NCBI RefSeq assembly: GCF_000003605.2
Contig: NW_003119425.1
Coordinates: 1,435,767-1,460,367, forward strand
Length of the DNA: 24,601 nucleotides
Direction: 5' to 3'
From: Saccoglossus kowalevskii
Taxonomy: Eukaryota; Hemichordata; Enteropneusta; Harrimaniidae
Shown: positions 1-9,696 of the stretch, one piece after another
Layout of the letters: every line of letters starts with the position of its first letter
How positions within the stretch are numbered: position 1 is the first letter of the stretch
Notes under the pieces: generated by a model
Databases searched by the model: none
Told to the model about the DNA's origin: nothing
The model's input: only the letters and a program-made list of their open reading frames with translations
Position numbers and translations under genes: made by a program

Positions 1-37
1 CAATGTCATTAGTCTAGCTTCATAATAACAGGAATTC

Positions 38-43
38 TTTAAT
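38..43 (-). terminator. Possible poly(A) signal (ATTAAA) for NUDCD3
   Basis: On the minus strand ATTAAA lies about 190 nt after the NUDCD3 stop. It is the common variant of AATAAA. A six-base match in AT-rich DNA is weak evidence, and the 3' end may lie beyond the window. Confidence 0.25.
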
Positions 44-234
44 ACCCGGTAATGCTAATCTTGATAGAATGGGAGAACTGTATATTCTATACTAGATAAA
101 CTGTAATTTATGTTCACAGAAAACAACAATTTTGATGCAAGTATACATAGTTGCATGTGAAAAAAAAACCTTATGGAGAAGGGAATTATTTCTTGGCAAA
201 AATAATGGCACAATATGTTAATGTGGGTCAAAGG

Positions 235-330
235 TCACGTGGATATGTTCAACTTGGATGGATCAAATTCAGTGCCTTTGAACGGAGATCCTTCAGCGTC
301 CCATGCCTTTTTCAGTATTCCATGCGTTTC
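235..330 (-). CDS. NUDCD3: NUDCD3 coding exon 7 and stop
   Basis: Acceptor ATTTCTAG, then ETHGILKKAWDAEGSPFKG, TEFDPSKLNIST and TGA. The LKK.WDAEGSPF.G..FDP..NIS pattern is the NUDCD3 C-terminus. The protein ends a few residues earlier than the human one. Confidence 0.92.
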   Translation of the reverse strand, partial: ETHGILKKAWDAEGSPFKGTEFDPSKLNIST

Positions 331-3300
331 CTAGAAATAAAAACAATACAGTGAGTGGTAATACTAGTAGCCATTCAGAGCTATAGTAAGATTGGTATTT
401 AATTTGCACAGTACATTGAACGTAAAACTTTTCTTGAAATTATGAACTCACCAATTCTTTACTTGTTGGTTTGCCTTGTTGTTTTTGCTGGAAATCAAAC
501 ATCGCTTGTCGCCACCCAGCTTGGGAGTCATCATCCATATCATGCAAGTGTCTTGTGGGATCTATGGTGTCTTGTTTGATTTCGGGGTCACCTTCCAATA
601 CTCCTAACCACATCTTTTCCATAGTCTTCTCCAAGTTTATCTGCAAAATTTGTTGTTGTAAATTGTAATATAGTACAGTAGTGAAAGTGACATTGCAATT
701 TTCGTGACGGTATTTTGGGATTATTGTTGAGACTCCTCTGAACAGTGTAACAAGATTAGCCCTACGTGTGTAACATATATAAATTTGGTTGTTCGGGATT
801 ACTTCAAAGTTGAGTTTGTGTTGTTTTCTCGAATTTTCACCGGCTCGACAGTCGTTCCACAGCAGCGTACACAGAGCCCATAGAAATGCATGTACAGTGG
901 TGCGTGTCTTAGCAACGTGGAACGTCTGTGACGTAGCTCCGCCCCCGAGGATAGCCCTCATAAGAGTTTTTTAAAGTTGTATTGTCTGCAAAAGCTTGTT
1001 AGAAGCACTTGAGTACCCGGTAATATGAGTACTATAATAAATGTAGAAACTACAGTATCTGCTATGACAATAGACGAACATTACAGAGCAGTTCAGTGGA
1101 TTTGGTTGGGATTAAGCTTAACGCATCTTAGGGAGTCATCAAGTCACTAAAACGCATGCAAGATTCTTTGTTCAACGATGGAAAATGGGCTATATTACAG
1201 AATCAATAGTTGATATGATGCATTTCCTATTAAGATTGATCTGACATGTACACTGTAGTTTTGTTTTTTGTATAACCATTACGTAATCCCATTCAAATTT
1301 GCATTACCATTGCATGTGAGTAAACATAAAATATTTTGTACTTCATAGGTTAATTGTGTTTAGCATACACCCAAAACAGAATATGAACTGTATTGCATAA
1401 CAGGATTTATTGTAGTGAAGACAATAAATAACTAAGTCGATAAATGGTTTTTGATCAGTACAACTCACAAGCACCATGGTAACTTTTAAGTTTTACTTCT
1501 TGTAAAGTTACTCACAATTGAAAGGGCGTTCAACTACTGAAAGAAATTTTTTTTCCCACAATCCAACTGTTGAGCAGTTAAATTCTGCGCTACTGAGCAT
1601 GTTATTGCACACACATATATGCAATGCATTATGGGAAAGAACTTTCTGCTGTATATAATAGAAAACTCACACTGATTACTAAATTAAAAAATGTAATTTT
1701 TTTGTTTTAATATTATTAGAATTCATATCAATAATATACAATTTTTTTATCTCATGCCAACAAACAAAATTGTGAGATACGAAGAGATAATCTTTATGAA
1801 AACAGTGTCAAATTTTTACCATTTTCAATGACACGTATATCTTGAAAAATTGTAAGGTTTACTCAAATTTTTGTTTTTCATTTTTGGTACCCTGATCACA
1901 TGACCTAACTAACATGACATATAATCTTTATTTGGCTCAAACCTTTTTAGGTTTAATAAACCTTTAGCAGCATTTCATAACAACAATATTACTAGCATTT
2001 AGGTTCAATGACTGAAATAATTTCTCTTGAGACTAGTTTTCTAAACTCGAAAAAATATAAACAAGTAAACTATCATATGCGAGTGCTAATTATACTGAGT
2101 GCCTGCATACCTGAATACAATTACCAGGCTCTAAACTCCACATGGAATCCTCTCGCTTTATGTTATATTTCAACTTTCCAGCCATTAGCACTTTTTCATC
2201 TTTCTCCACAACGCCGGGTTTTAAAGACACCGAGATACGATCAGAGGTTATGTCAACCTTCACGTCTTTGCCTTTCTTAACAGAGGTTGGAATCGGAACC
2301 TTGATATCAACATCTGTGAATGACTGCGACCATGAATAGTTGTCTAACGCAGCACCATTATAGCTGTCTGTTCCTGTCGTTATTGCTGGATGACCACTGA
2401 AAAATTATTTATTTATCCCACAGAAAAAATGTTAGTTGTTCACCATAAATGCACTGGGAAAGTTTCAATTTTCAACGGAAAGTGTACCGGGTACTCGCAT
2501 CTTAAAAATTCACATGTTTACCTGCATGAACAACAACTTCCATAGAATTTTTACCTTAATCTGTTTTAATCAGTTTACCGTAACTGTACAGATTAATAAT
2601 GGTTTTGCAGTATTTCATCATTCTTATACTTAAAAGGACAGTCATCAGAACTGATGACTCACTATGAATCACATGTTGTACACAGTTTATTCTAACACAG
2701 AACTGTGCACATGTGTACTATGAATCACATGTTATACACAGTTTATTCTAACACAGAACTGTGCACATGTGTACTATGAATCACATGTTATACACAGTTT
2801 ATTCTAACACAATCAGCATAGTTTATCAACACTTAATCAGGGGTTTATCTAAGCCAGGGAACAGAGACGCAGAGCCCTGATACTCTTGGCTGGTGCCCTC
2901 TTACTGAAATGAAGATTGAACTAAAATTACTCCAAACATTTTCAATGGCGATAGCTACACCATTAAAATGGCGCAGAAACCTTTGGATACCTTCCACAAC
3001 CTAAGCACCCCCCACCCCGCTTGGTCGCACCGCTCCCTCCTCTGTTTGTGCTACCTTTCGTTCATTTTATCTAGAAAAAAACCTCTCTAATCATCACAAA
3101 AAGCCTTGAACTATGATCAAGTCTGACAGTTGTTTTTATCACTTTTGTTGTATTTCATAATACTGTTTTCAACAGCTTTCTGAAATTCTGTATGTAAACA
3201 TACATTGCTTTGCGAGTCTCCATATTTGCAATCATGATAAACTGTGTTGATTTAAAGGTAAATACAGCAATCCCTGGGATTGCACAACAGTATCGGAAAC

Positions 3301-6300
3301 ACCACTGACACCGATATTAAGATTAAAAAAGTAGTCTACATGTATATACAGTATGTTCATAAAAATAGTGCTTGCACAACAGCAATGCATTGTGGGAAAT
3401 TACTGGAATACAGTTACGTATGAATGTGACTAGCTACCAAAAAATTCAAAAGCACGACAAGTGTTGATATTTTTGCTGAGCTACATGTAATGGTTTCATC
3501 AAATAGCTGAACTCGTTTCCATGGGAACAATGTCAACGTGATTTCATTCAAAATTCAATTTTGAGACTTGTAATCGAATACTAGGTACAAACAATTTCAA
3601 GAGTCAAATGTTCACCGTCTTAATACGCAAGTTTGAATCCCCCCAAAAACTTTCTATTTTATTGTATACTTCATAAATGAAAATCTCACCTCTCAGCTGC
3701 TTTAGGTTTGCTCTCTTGACTTGGTTTTGCAGGTGATGTTTTTTGTTCCTTCTCTTCGCATTTATCTGTGGGTTTTTCAACACTAATCGGATCCTCTGAT
3801 TGCACTTCAACGGTTTCCACTGCAGGTGGAGCAACTGAAAAAAAATTAGTAGAGAAAGACGAAATTAACAGTTATTGTAGAACATTTGGATTTTGAACCG
3901 AATTAATCTAAATTTTACAATTAATTTTTTTATTCAAATTTCTTGCTATAGTCTGACATAAATCTACACAATAATTCCCTACCTTCGCCACGTTTATTTT
4001 TCTCTGCATCTTCTCGTTGCATCATCTGCAATGCATACTGCTCATATTTTGTGAATGTCTGAAAGAAAATAAATATTATTTAGTATATTATAAAAAAAAA
4101 GACAGAAAAGTGTGTCTATTGGCTAAGAACCTGGTAAAATATGACAGCCACACAAGACGAACAGTAGATAACACAAAACTCATCACATTACTGAATTAAG
4201 GAAGGCAACATTTAAATCAACTAAATCGTACATGTATATTGATTAGCTTGAGAAAATGAATACCAAACTGATGCATTGCAGTCATGTTGAGAGAGCGCAT
4301 ACTGTAAAATCTGTATTAGAAACCGCAGCTTCTATTGAAATGGTAAAATGCAATAAAGGTGATTTGGTTTCTATATCTACACATATACATGTAAGAAATG
4401 GTAAATGCCTGTGACTTCTATTATGTATGCGACTTCTAATACAGATTTTACAGTACTACCAGCCCTCAATATAGAAAATCATAGTAGCTGGGAAAACCTT
4501 GTTGAATTGCTCACCTGCATTACCATCTGCCTAGCAACTCCCGGTGGAAATCCCATCTTATCCTCCCTATTGTGCATTATACGATAGAAATCAGTTCTGA
4601 AAATATATTTTCACAAAATGTAAATTGTTCTGATCTAATAGGACCTACACGGAATCTCATGCTGTACAGTTTCATTGTGAAATCATACATCTATATATGT
4701 GCACATGTGTTCCATACAATGCAGCAGAGCCTTAGATGAATGCAATCAAACATGTGGAAGATACAATTCTGGCAAATGTAATTACTGTTACCAATTAGAA
4801 GATGAACTGCATTTTTCACATAATGTGAATTATACATAGAAACAAGCTTCTTAGAAAATTGAGAATTTTGAATTGTTACAAAATAGAGAAAAATTGTGGA
4901 CAAACATTAAAGGAAGTCATTTTCTATTGGAAACAAAAATAGCCAATAAATTGATTCATGTCTCTGTTTTATTACTTTATTTACATTTTTACACATCACT
5001 CAAATGGAGATGAATATTGCCTTTCTTAAAAATGAATGCGTCATCATGGCAAGGGAAAGATCATTCTTCCTTTTGACAAAGTTATATAATAATTGCTCTT
5101 ACTCACGTACAGTTATTATAATAGTACACCAATTAAAATTATCATCCCTGAGTGTGGTTGGATTAATTAAAGTGGCAATAGCTGTGAACATTTTTTGTGT
5201 GAATATAACCACATCAAGATGACCAAATTTGTCCGAAATATTGTTTTGTAACACAATTGCATGGGCATAGTTACATTTCAGCGATGCCCATTACAAATTG
5301 ACACTAATGGCTCAGGAAATGATTTATTTAAATATAACAATCGGAGAAAAAAAGATTGATAGTTACAAGTATTGTCGCTTTAACAATTTATTTTTATCTG
5401 TGGAAGTTTTCCGCAGATGATGTATTAAATTGGACACAAATTTTAGAAAGTTTTTATTTTAATTGTTTAATAATTTGGGATTACACTAGCATTAGTGTTG
5501 CCCTGCGTACAGTGCTGTGTGTACAGGGACGTGTTCGTTGATAGATGTCCCCACCACAGCCCTGCGTGCCTCCATAGGCAAAGTCCGGGAGCGCACCGTA
5601 ATTGGTGCTCAAGTTAAAAATAAGTAGTTTCCCAGCCGAAATCGGTTGAAATGACGATAGTTATATGTAACAACCATTATAAAGTTATCTGAAACTGAAA
5701 TGTCTTTAAAAAAACAACTAGTAAAGACGGACAAATTGTAAACGCGTAGGTACCAGAGGAATGATCCACCAAACGCCGCCATTTTTAATTTCATTCACGC
5801 AAGAGAATATGTTTGTTTTTAGGGCAAAGTAGCCGATTCCATCCACAATTGGACTCCGAACTGGGAGTTAGGAATATATCTGGTAACCGATCATCATTTT
5901 TGGTACCTGGGCATATTATTTCATTAAAAAAGTTATATTTTTCAAAGTCCCGGACTTTGTCTATGGACGTTCGCAGGGCTGTGGTGGGGACATCTATCAA
6001 CCGAACGCGTCCCCATACACACAGCACTGTACGCAGGGCTAGCGTTAGTGTATTGTTTTATTTGAAAGTGCGCCACCACCTGTTTTTTTTCTTTTGAATG
6101 TTTGTTTATGTTTACTCTAGGTTTATGAAAGTTGAATGACCCACGTGCTTCGAATGTATTACAACTAATGATATGCGTATTAAATTACCACTTTGGATTT
6201 ATCATGATAATTTGAGTGTACAAATGAAAAAACAAAAACTACGTCATCAAGACGTGCGTATTATTAAAAAGAACATCGAGCGAACAGAAGCACGCAAAGG

Positions 6301-6477
6301 CAAGTGCGGTATGTCGCTGATATGTCAATGAAATAACAGCGCAACCAAATTAGTCCTACCGAATATATACCTTCTTAGTAAAAAATTGAAAACCACGTCA
6401 AGGAATGGCTGGATTTCGCCAACATGTTGAATAATTCCGAGCAACGAATTGTCATACAAATCCATGGGGGCTGCCAT
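235..6477 (-). CDS. NUDCD3: NudC domain-containing protein 3 (seven exons, complete)
   Basis: Coding exons on the minus strand are 6477-6371, 4596-4515, 4058-3983, 3834-3690, 2396-2111, 640-452 and 330-235, giving 981 nt and 326 aa. All introns are GT-AG and phases match at each junction. The N-terminus (LYDNSLLGIIQHVG, then TDFYR and KMGFPPG) matches the NUDCD3 N-terminal domain. Residues about 147-240 form a CS/p23-like domain (DSYNGA, NYSWSQ, DVDIKVPIP, SLEPGN). The C-terminus has QGKPTSKEL, LKKAWDAEGSPFKG and FDPSKLNIS, typical of NUDCD3. Known family role: a cytosolic HSP90-associated co-chaperone stabilising dynein intermediate chain and other clients. It is about 35 residues shorter than human NUDCD3, mostly in the charged linker (residues 80-137). 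The start ATG at 6477 has a purine at -3; an in-frame ATG at 6540 exists, but homology begins at 6477. Confidence 0.93.
452..640 (-). CDS. NUDCD3: NUDCD3 coding exon 6
   Basis: Exactly 63 codons, phase 0 at both ends. Starts INLEKTMEKMW, completing the CS domain, and ends FDFQQKQQGKPTSKEL, close to the conserved NUDCD3 QGKP..HEL segment. Acceptor TTTTGCAG, donor GTGAGT. Confidence 0.93.
905..950 (+). promoter_or_regulatory. Promoter-like cluster: AGCAAC, CRE half-site and GC box
   Basis: Within about 45 bases lie TTAGCAAC (RFX X-box half-site-like, 909-916), TGACGTA (CRE half, 929-935) and CCGCCCCC (GC box, 939-946). They sit in an island less AT-rich than the rest of the intron. Motif matching only, with no transcript evidence; it could also be part of an old mobile element. 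Confidence 0.3.
1621..1638 (-). promoter_or_regulatory. ZNF143/THAP11-like motif
   Basis: The minus strand reads TTTCCCATAATGCATTGC, very close to the conserved animal ZNF143/STAF site (TTCCCA.AATGCA..GC). It is inside NUDCD3 intron 5. An inverted TTTCCCACAAT at about 1553 makes a 90-bp foldback with it. Confidence 0.4.
2111..2396 (-). CDS. NUDCD3: NUDCD3 coding exon 5 (CS domain)
   Basis: Holds most of the CS/p23-like fold: DSYNGAALDNYSWSQ, DVDIKVPIP, a KGKDVKVDITSDRISVSL strand pair, KVLMAGKL and MWSLEPGNCIQ. Acceptor TTTTTCAG, donor GTATGC. Family role: beta-sandwich that contacts HSP90 or client proteins. Confidence 0.94.
2661..2811. repeat. 56-bp minisatellite, about 2.7 copies
   Basis: ACTATGAATCACATGTT recurs at 2661, 2717 and 2773, exactly 56 bp apart and nearly identical. 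Each full unit ends with a palindromic patch around TGTGCACATGTG. The array ends near 2811. Confidence 0.9.
3267..3283. repeat. GCAATCCC-N-GGGATTGC palindrome, copy 1
   Basis: GCAATCCCTGGGATTGC is a perfect inverted repeat around one central base, followed by AC. The same palindrome recurs at 7158-7174. Confidence 0.6.
3382..3399 (-). promoter_or_regulatory. Second ZNF143/THAP11-like motif
   Basis: The minus strand reads TTTCCCACAATGCATTGC, one substitution from the motif at 1621-1638. It is in NUDCD3 intron 4. Two near-identical 18-mers in one gene suggest either functional sites or a shared repeat. Confidence 0.4.
3690..3834 (-). CDS. NUDCD3: NUDCD3 coding exon 4 (acidic/lysine linker)
   Basis: Encodes a low-complexity linker starting APPAVETVEVQSEDP and ending SKPKAAE. 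Acceptor TTTTTTCAG, donor GTGAGA. The linker is poorly conserved in the family, so identity rests on phase (2 + 141 + 2 nt) and position between well-matched exons. Confidence 0.82.
3983..4058 (-). CDS. NUDCD3: NUDCD3 coding exon 3
   Basis: Acceptor TTTCTTTCAG and donor GTAGGG. Encodes TFTKYEQYALQMMQREDAEK then NKRGE, the helical charged stretch following the N-terminal domain, and ends one base into a codon. Confidence 0.9.
4302..4453. mobile_element. CTGTAAAATCTG-type MITE, copy 1 (TA-flanked)
   Basis: Begins CTGTAAAATCTGTATTAGAA and ends with its reverse complement, each side flanked by TA (4300-4301, 4454-4455). 152 bp with no coding capacity, in NUDCD3 intron 2. TA duplication and short inverted ends fit a non-autonomous Tc1/mariner-like element. 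A second copy is at 22966-23145. Confidence 0.8.
4515..4596 (-). CDS. NUDCD3: NUDCD3 coding exon 2
   Basis: Acceptor ATTTTCAG, then TDFYRIMHNREDKMGFPPG and VARQMVMQ, then donor GTGAGC. It completes the split Arg from exon 1 and ends in phase 0. TDFYR and MGFPPG are family hallmarks. Confidence 0.92.
4597..6370 (-). other. NUDCD3 intron 1
   Basis: A 1.77-kb GT-AG intron. The main content is the 567-bp foldback element at 5484-6050; the rest is AT-rich with nothing recognisable. Confidence 0.85.
5484..6050. mobile_element. 567-bp foldback MITE with about 105-bp TIRs and CACTA ends
   Basis: The left arm (5484-5590) and right arm (5948-6050) are imperfect reverse complements over about 105 bp, including shared TACAGTGCTGTGTGTA, GATAGATGTCCCCACCACAG and CAAAGTCCGGGA. 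Both ends read CACTA inward and are flanked by TA (5482-5483, 6051-6052). The 357-bp interior has no transposase, so it is non-autonomous. TA duplication suggests Tc1/mariner-type mobilisation; CACTA termini recall EnSpm elements, whose duplications are usually 2-3 bp. Superfamily not settled. Confidence 0.85.
6371..6477 (-). CDS. NUDCD3: NUDCD3 coding exon 1
   Basis: Encodes MAAPMDLYDNSLLGIIQHVG and continues to FLLR, ending with two bases of a split Arg codon before the donor GTATAT. It matches the start of the NUDCD3 N-terminal domain. The frame stays open upstream to an ATG at 6540, but those residues (hydrophobic, no family similarity) are probably 5' UTR. Confidence 0.9.
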
Positions 6478-6719
6478 CTTGAAGTCTTGAACCAGGAAGT
6501 GAAGTAATAGACTCCACAGGCTACAAATAATAACACACATAACCAGGTAATAGACAAATTTTAACGAAATTACACAGCAATGTTTTATGATTTTAATTTT
6601 ATAGAGTGTATAATATTATTTGATGGGTTTGAGCTTAATTCCTAAGATAGCTCACTAGCCCTTACTTTTTAATTATTTTATTATACCGAGAAAAACTAGG
6701 GAGTCTCATTTAGAACAGC

Positions 6720-6866
6720 CTCGAAGTGGGAAATCACTGATGTCAATCGGAGCAGGGAGCTGTTGTGTTCTGCGGTAGAGTAATTTCACGTTTGATTTGG
6801 AGTGATGAACAATGACCCGGAAAAGCTCCAGTCGTAGATCTTAACAAGGAACTTATACGCAGAAAT
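6720..6866 (+). other. Candidate non-coding first exon of MICALL (speculative)
   Basis: The segment ends AGAAAT followed by GTGAGTAT, a near-ideal splice donor on the plus strand. MICALL exon 1 has a good acceptor 22 nt upstream of its ATG (11552-11553), which implies an upstream untranslated exon. This site, about 250-390 bp from the NUDCD3 start, would give a bidirectional promoter. The 5' boundary is arbitrary, and other donors in the region could be used instead. Confidence 0.25.
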
Positions 6867-7157
6867 GTGAGTATAAAACAACACCACGATCTTCTAATGG
6901 CGCTGTTCTGGGCTGTAAGTCCCAGGTTGACTCTGCCTTTGAGTTTGACAACATGTATTATATTTCATGAAACTCAGGCCAGACTGTTATGAAATAAGGT
7001 TTTAAATTCACATATTATGTCTACAGCTGTGTTACGATCGACCTTGATCGTGTCGTATCAGTGTCTTTATATATGATCACACACCCGTGACAAATTATGA
7101 CTTCTCATATCATACCACGTACTGATGCAAATCAATGATTTCTTAAAGCTCGGTTCC

Positions 7158-7174
7158 GCAATCCCCGGGATTGC
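7158..7174. repeat. GCAATCCC-N-GGGATTGC palindrome, copy 2
   Basis: GCAATCCCCGGGATTGC, the same 8-bp arms as at 3267 and also followed by AC. It lies in the intergenic region, with a diverged ZNF143-like core (CATGGGAACTGTAATT) about 10 bp downstream. Confidence 0.6.
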
Positions 7175-8288
7175 ACCAGTGCCTCATGGGAACTGTAATT
7201 TGAATGGCCCGCCCATCATTAGCTATGTAAACAAACGTTAATCTTATTGCTAATATCCTAAGTACACCATTGTCTGACTTTGAAGAAATTATAGTCACTA
7301 TCAACAGTCTGGGTTAACACTTCATTTGAATAAACCTGTGATTGACAGTCGTTTAGAAGACTTGCCTTCTTGGCAACTTTAAGACAAGAATTACACTTAA
7401 AAATTGGCCAACTAGTAAACTAACATCGCAATCCTATTTTACAAATATTCATGGTTCAGCACTACAGAAAAAATATATGTATTCTGAATATTGAAAATAT
7501 CATATTCCGAGAGTACTTCAACCAGATGAATTTGCATGAAGTGCAATTTGCATACTGAAATCTTATCACCATATACCCGTTGCTATGGTATAAATATTGT
7601 TTATTTGTGTCAATTTACGCAATGCACACTTGCCTCACAGGACAGATATATGAAATGTTAGCATGACACTAATAATGTTATTAAATAATTAAATTAATAA
7701 CAACATTAATAATTAGCTCCTGGATATTGTTTTCTCACTCTCATGTTAATAAATAAAATTAATCACATGATTGTGTTTATGTTGATTATTAAAGGATTGA
7801 TATTGTAACAGTTTTACACTAATACGTAAGTTTCTGTGTGGCCCACCCAATTCCGGTCTGTAATAAATTTACACCCACATGATTAGTCGTTGTCACATGT
7901 TGATTACCTAGACGAAAAACAAATCTGCATGGTATATAGCACGACACGTGTAAGTACAGTGACAAACAAATGAGTCAGACACATTTTCCAGTAGACCCCC
8001 CTTCCCCTCCTTCAGTTTTCAAATGGGTAAACCCTAATAAGTTTAAACTGACGACAGGTTAACTCACAGTAGCGTAACATTTCAATAGGAAACAATAGTG
8101 TGCCATCATTCCTCAGTGCCTTCCCTTTAAATATAAAAGTAGTGTTTTAATTTATATGTTGATTGCCTGGATAAGGAGCAGATGAACCCAGTAAGGTCAG
8201 GAAGTGTATTCATTATAGTTTAAATGGTACTCTTTAAGTACAGTAAGTGGTCTCTATAACTTCGCAATGTACTTGTATGTGTAATGCT

Positions 8289-8331
8289 GCCAGCCACCCA
8301 GCCAACCACCCAGCCAGCCAGCCAGCCAGCC
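8289..8331. repeat. (CCAG/CCAC)n tetranucleotide repeat
   Basis: Tandem CCAGC/CCACC-type repeats, becoming regular CCAG units at the right end. Simple microsatellite. Confidence 0.85.
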
Positions 8332-8889
8332 CAGACACTTTCAAGATAAGCTCTAACCAATTTACATATATTTTATTTCTTTACACTTCTGAGAGGGTCT
8401 GTTTCAAACTACAGATTTGACCTGTGACCTTTTGATAAAATAACCGCATAGTTGTATATTATTAGTATAGTAGAACCACACCTCGGGAGGTCAGTGGGTT
8501 GAAATCAACACTGGTTAAAAATGACAACATTAAAATGAATGGAATTATAAACTCTGTAGTTCATCAGGTTACTCATAAAACTCTATCTTTTGTTTGTTTT
8601 AGAGTAAAACTCCATTGGGTGGTGAGAACTTGTATTTGACTTGCAAGATCATCTGATAGATAAGGAAATATTTGACATAACAAATGAAATATGATCCACT
8701 ATGTGTTAAAAATGAAAATATGATAATTAACACTTGCAGAGAATCATAATTAATAACACATAAAATAATGCAAGGAAAATATATAATAAATTGACTGGTC
8801 CTGTTTTTATCATAATAGTAATTATTACTTTGTATATCGTTATTTCCTCAATCAATCTTATACATGTAGAGGTAACTAACTAACATTAA

Positions 8890-8926
8890 CACACCCCCCC
8901 ACACACACACACCCCCACCCCCCGCA
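8890..8926. repeat. C/A-rich simple repeat
   Basis: Runs of C interspersed with (CA)n across about 36 bases. Microsatellite-like, no coding capacity. Confidence 0.85.
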
Positions 8927-9488
8927 AGCTGCCATTATTATTAGGAATCCCAACTGTGTATGTGAGCACATAGAGTTGTCAAGTTCCTCACTTCTTAAAT
9001 TATTCATAACTAAATTTCATTTTTGCAAACTGTGTGTTATTTATGATTTTTCTATTCCATCAGTTACAGCCATTAACATTTTGAGGCTGGGTTCCAGATA
9101 TTCTTCCTCCTAAAATTCAGTCCAAATATTTTCACATTTTGAAAAATTTTCAATAAATCCTATCATTTTTTTTTTATTATTTATTTAAACAATATTTTTA
9201 TTTCGTTTCAATAATACAGACATACAACACAAAATTCTACAATACATCATATACATACAGTTTCATATATTGCCTTTAGTTTATGATCAAAAGGTTTGTC
9301 AGTTTTTATCAACATTTCATGTAGGGAAACAAGCAGACTGTGCAAAATCATTTTGTAAATGTTGCCAAAAGTTGACAATGCCGTCAAATGGTTTACACAC
9401 TGCTATGTGTGGCAGTAAATCATTACTCATTTCCCAGTATACTGTAATACAGTTTGTTTTATGTATTGTGCCATTTTAAATTCACATA

Positions 9489-9696
9489 CTGTAAAATACT
9501 TTATTTTAGCTAGAATTTATTTTCGCTGAAAAGATTTTTTGGGTGTTTTGTATGAATTTTATTTTCACTGATTTTTGATGAGTTGAATGTAAAATATAGA
9601 GAAAAAGGTATATGCGCTGGATTTTATTTTCACTGAATCATACCTTCCGCGAAAATAGCGGAAATTAATTCCAAGCGAAAATAAAGTATTTTACAG
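9489..9696. mobile_element. CTGTAAAATAC-type MITE, copy 1 (TA-flanked)
   Basis: Starts CTGTAAAATACTTTATTTT and ends AAAATAAAGTATTTTACAG, a 19-bp perfect inverted terminus, with TA on both sides (9487-9488, 9697-9698). 208 bp, no ORF of its own. Internal TTCGCTGAAAA and GCGAAAATA motifs continue the foldback. The diverged sister copy is at 21346-21544. Confidence 0.88.

Larger units (their letters stand above)
641..2110 (-). other. NUDCD3 intron 5
   Basis: A 1.47-kb GT-AG intron. Holds a locally GC-rich promoter-like patch (about 840-960) and a short foldback (1549-1638) with a ZNF143-like site. No other coding segment is supported. Confidence 0.85.
2397..3689 (-). other. NUDCD3 intron 4
   Basis: A 1.29-kb GT-AG intron containing the 56-bp tandem repeat (2661-2811), the GCAATCCC palindrome (3267-3283) and a ZNF143-like site. 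Otherwise unremarkable AT-rich sequence. Confidence 0.85.

Noticed and set aside
440-961. 173-codon minus-strand ORF as a stand-alone protein
   Set aside because: Only 452-640 is coding (NUDCD3 exon 6). The rest reads through the intron 5 acceptor and the exon 6 donor.
5591-5947. Short ORFs inside the foldback element as a transposase or cargo gene
   Set aside because: They are under about 80 residues, cross the inverted arms, and show no recognisable motif.
6880-6950. tRNA-like or SINE promoter region
   Set aside because: I could not form a cloverleaf or find convincing A and B boxes at the right spacing.
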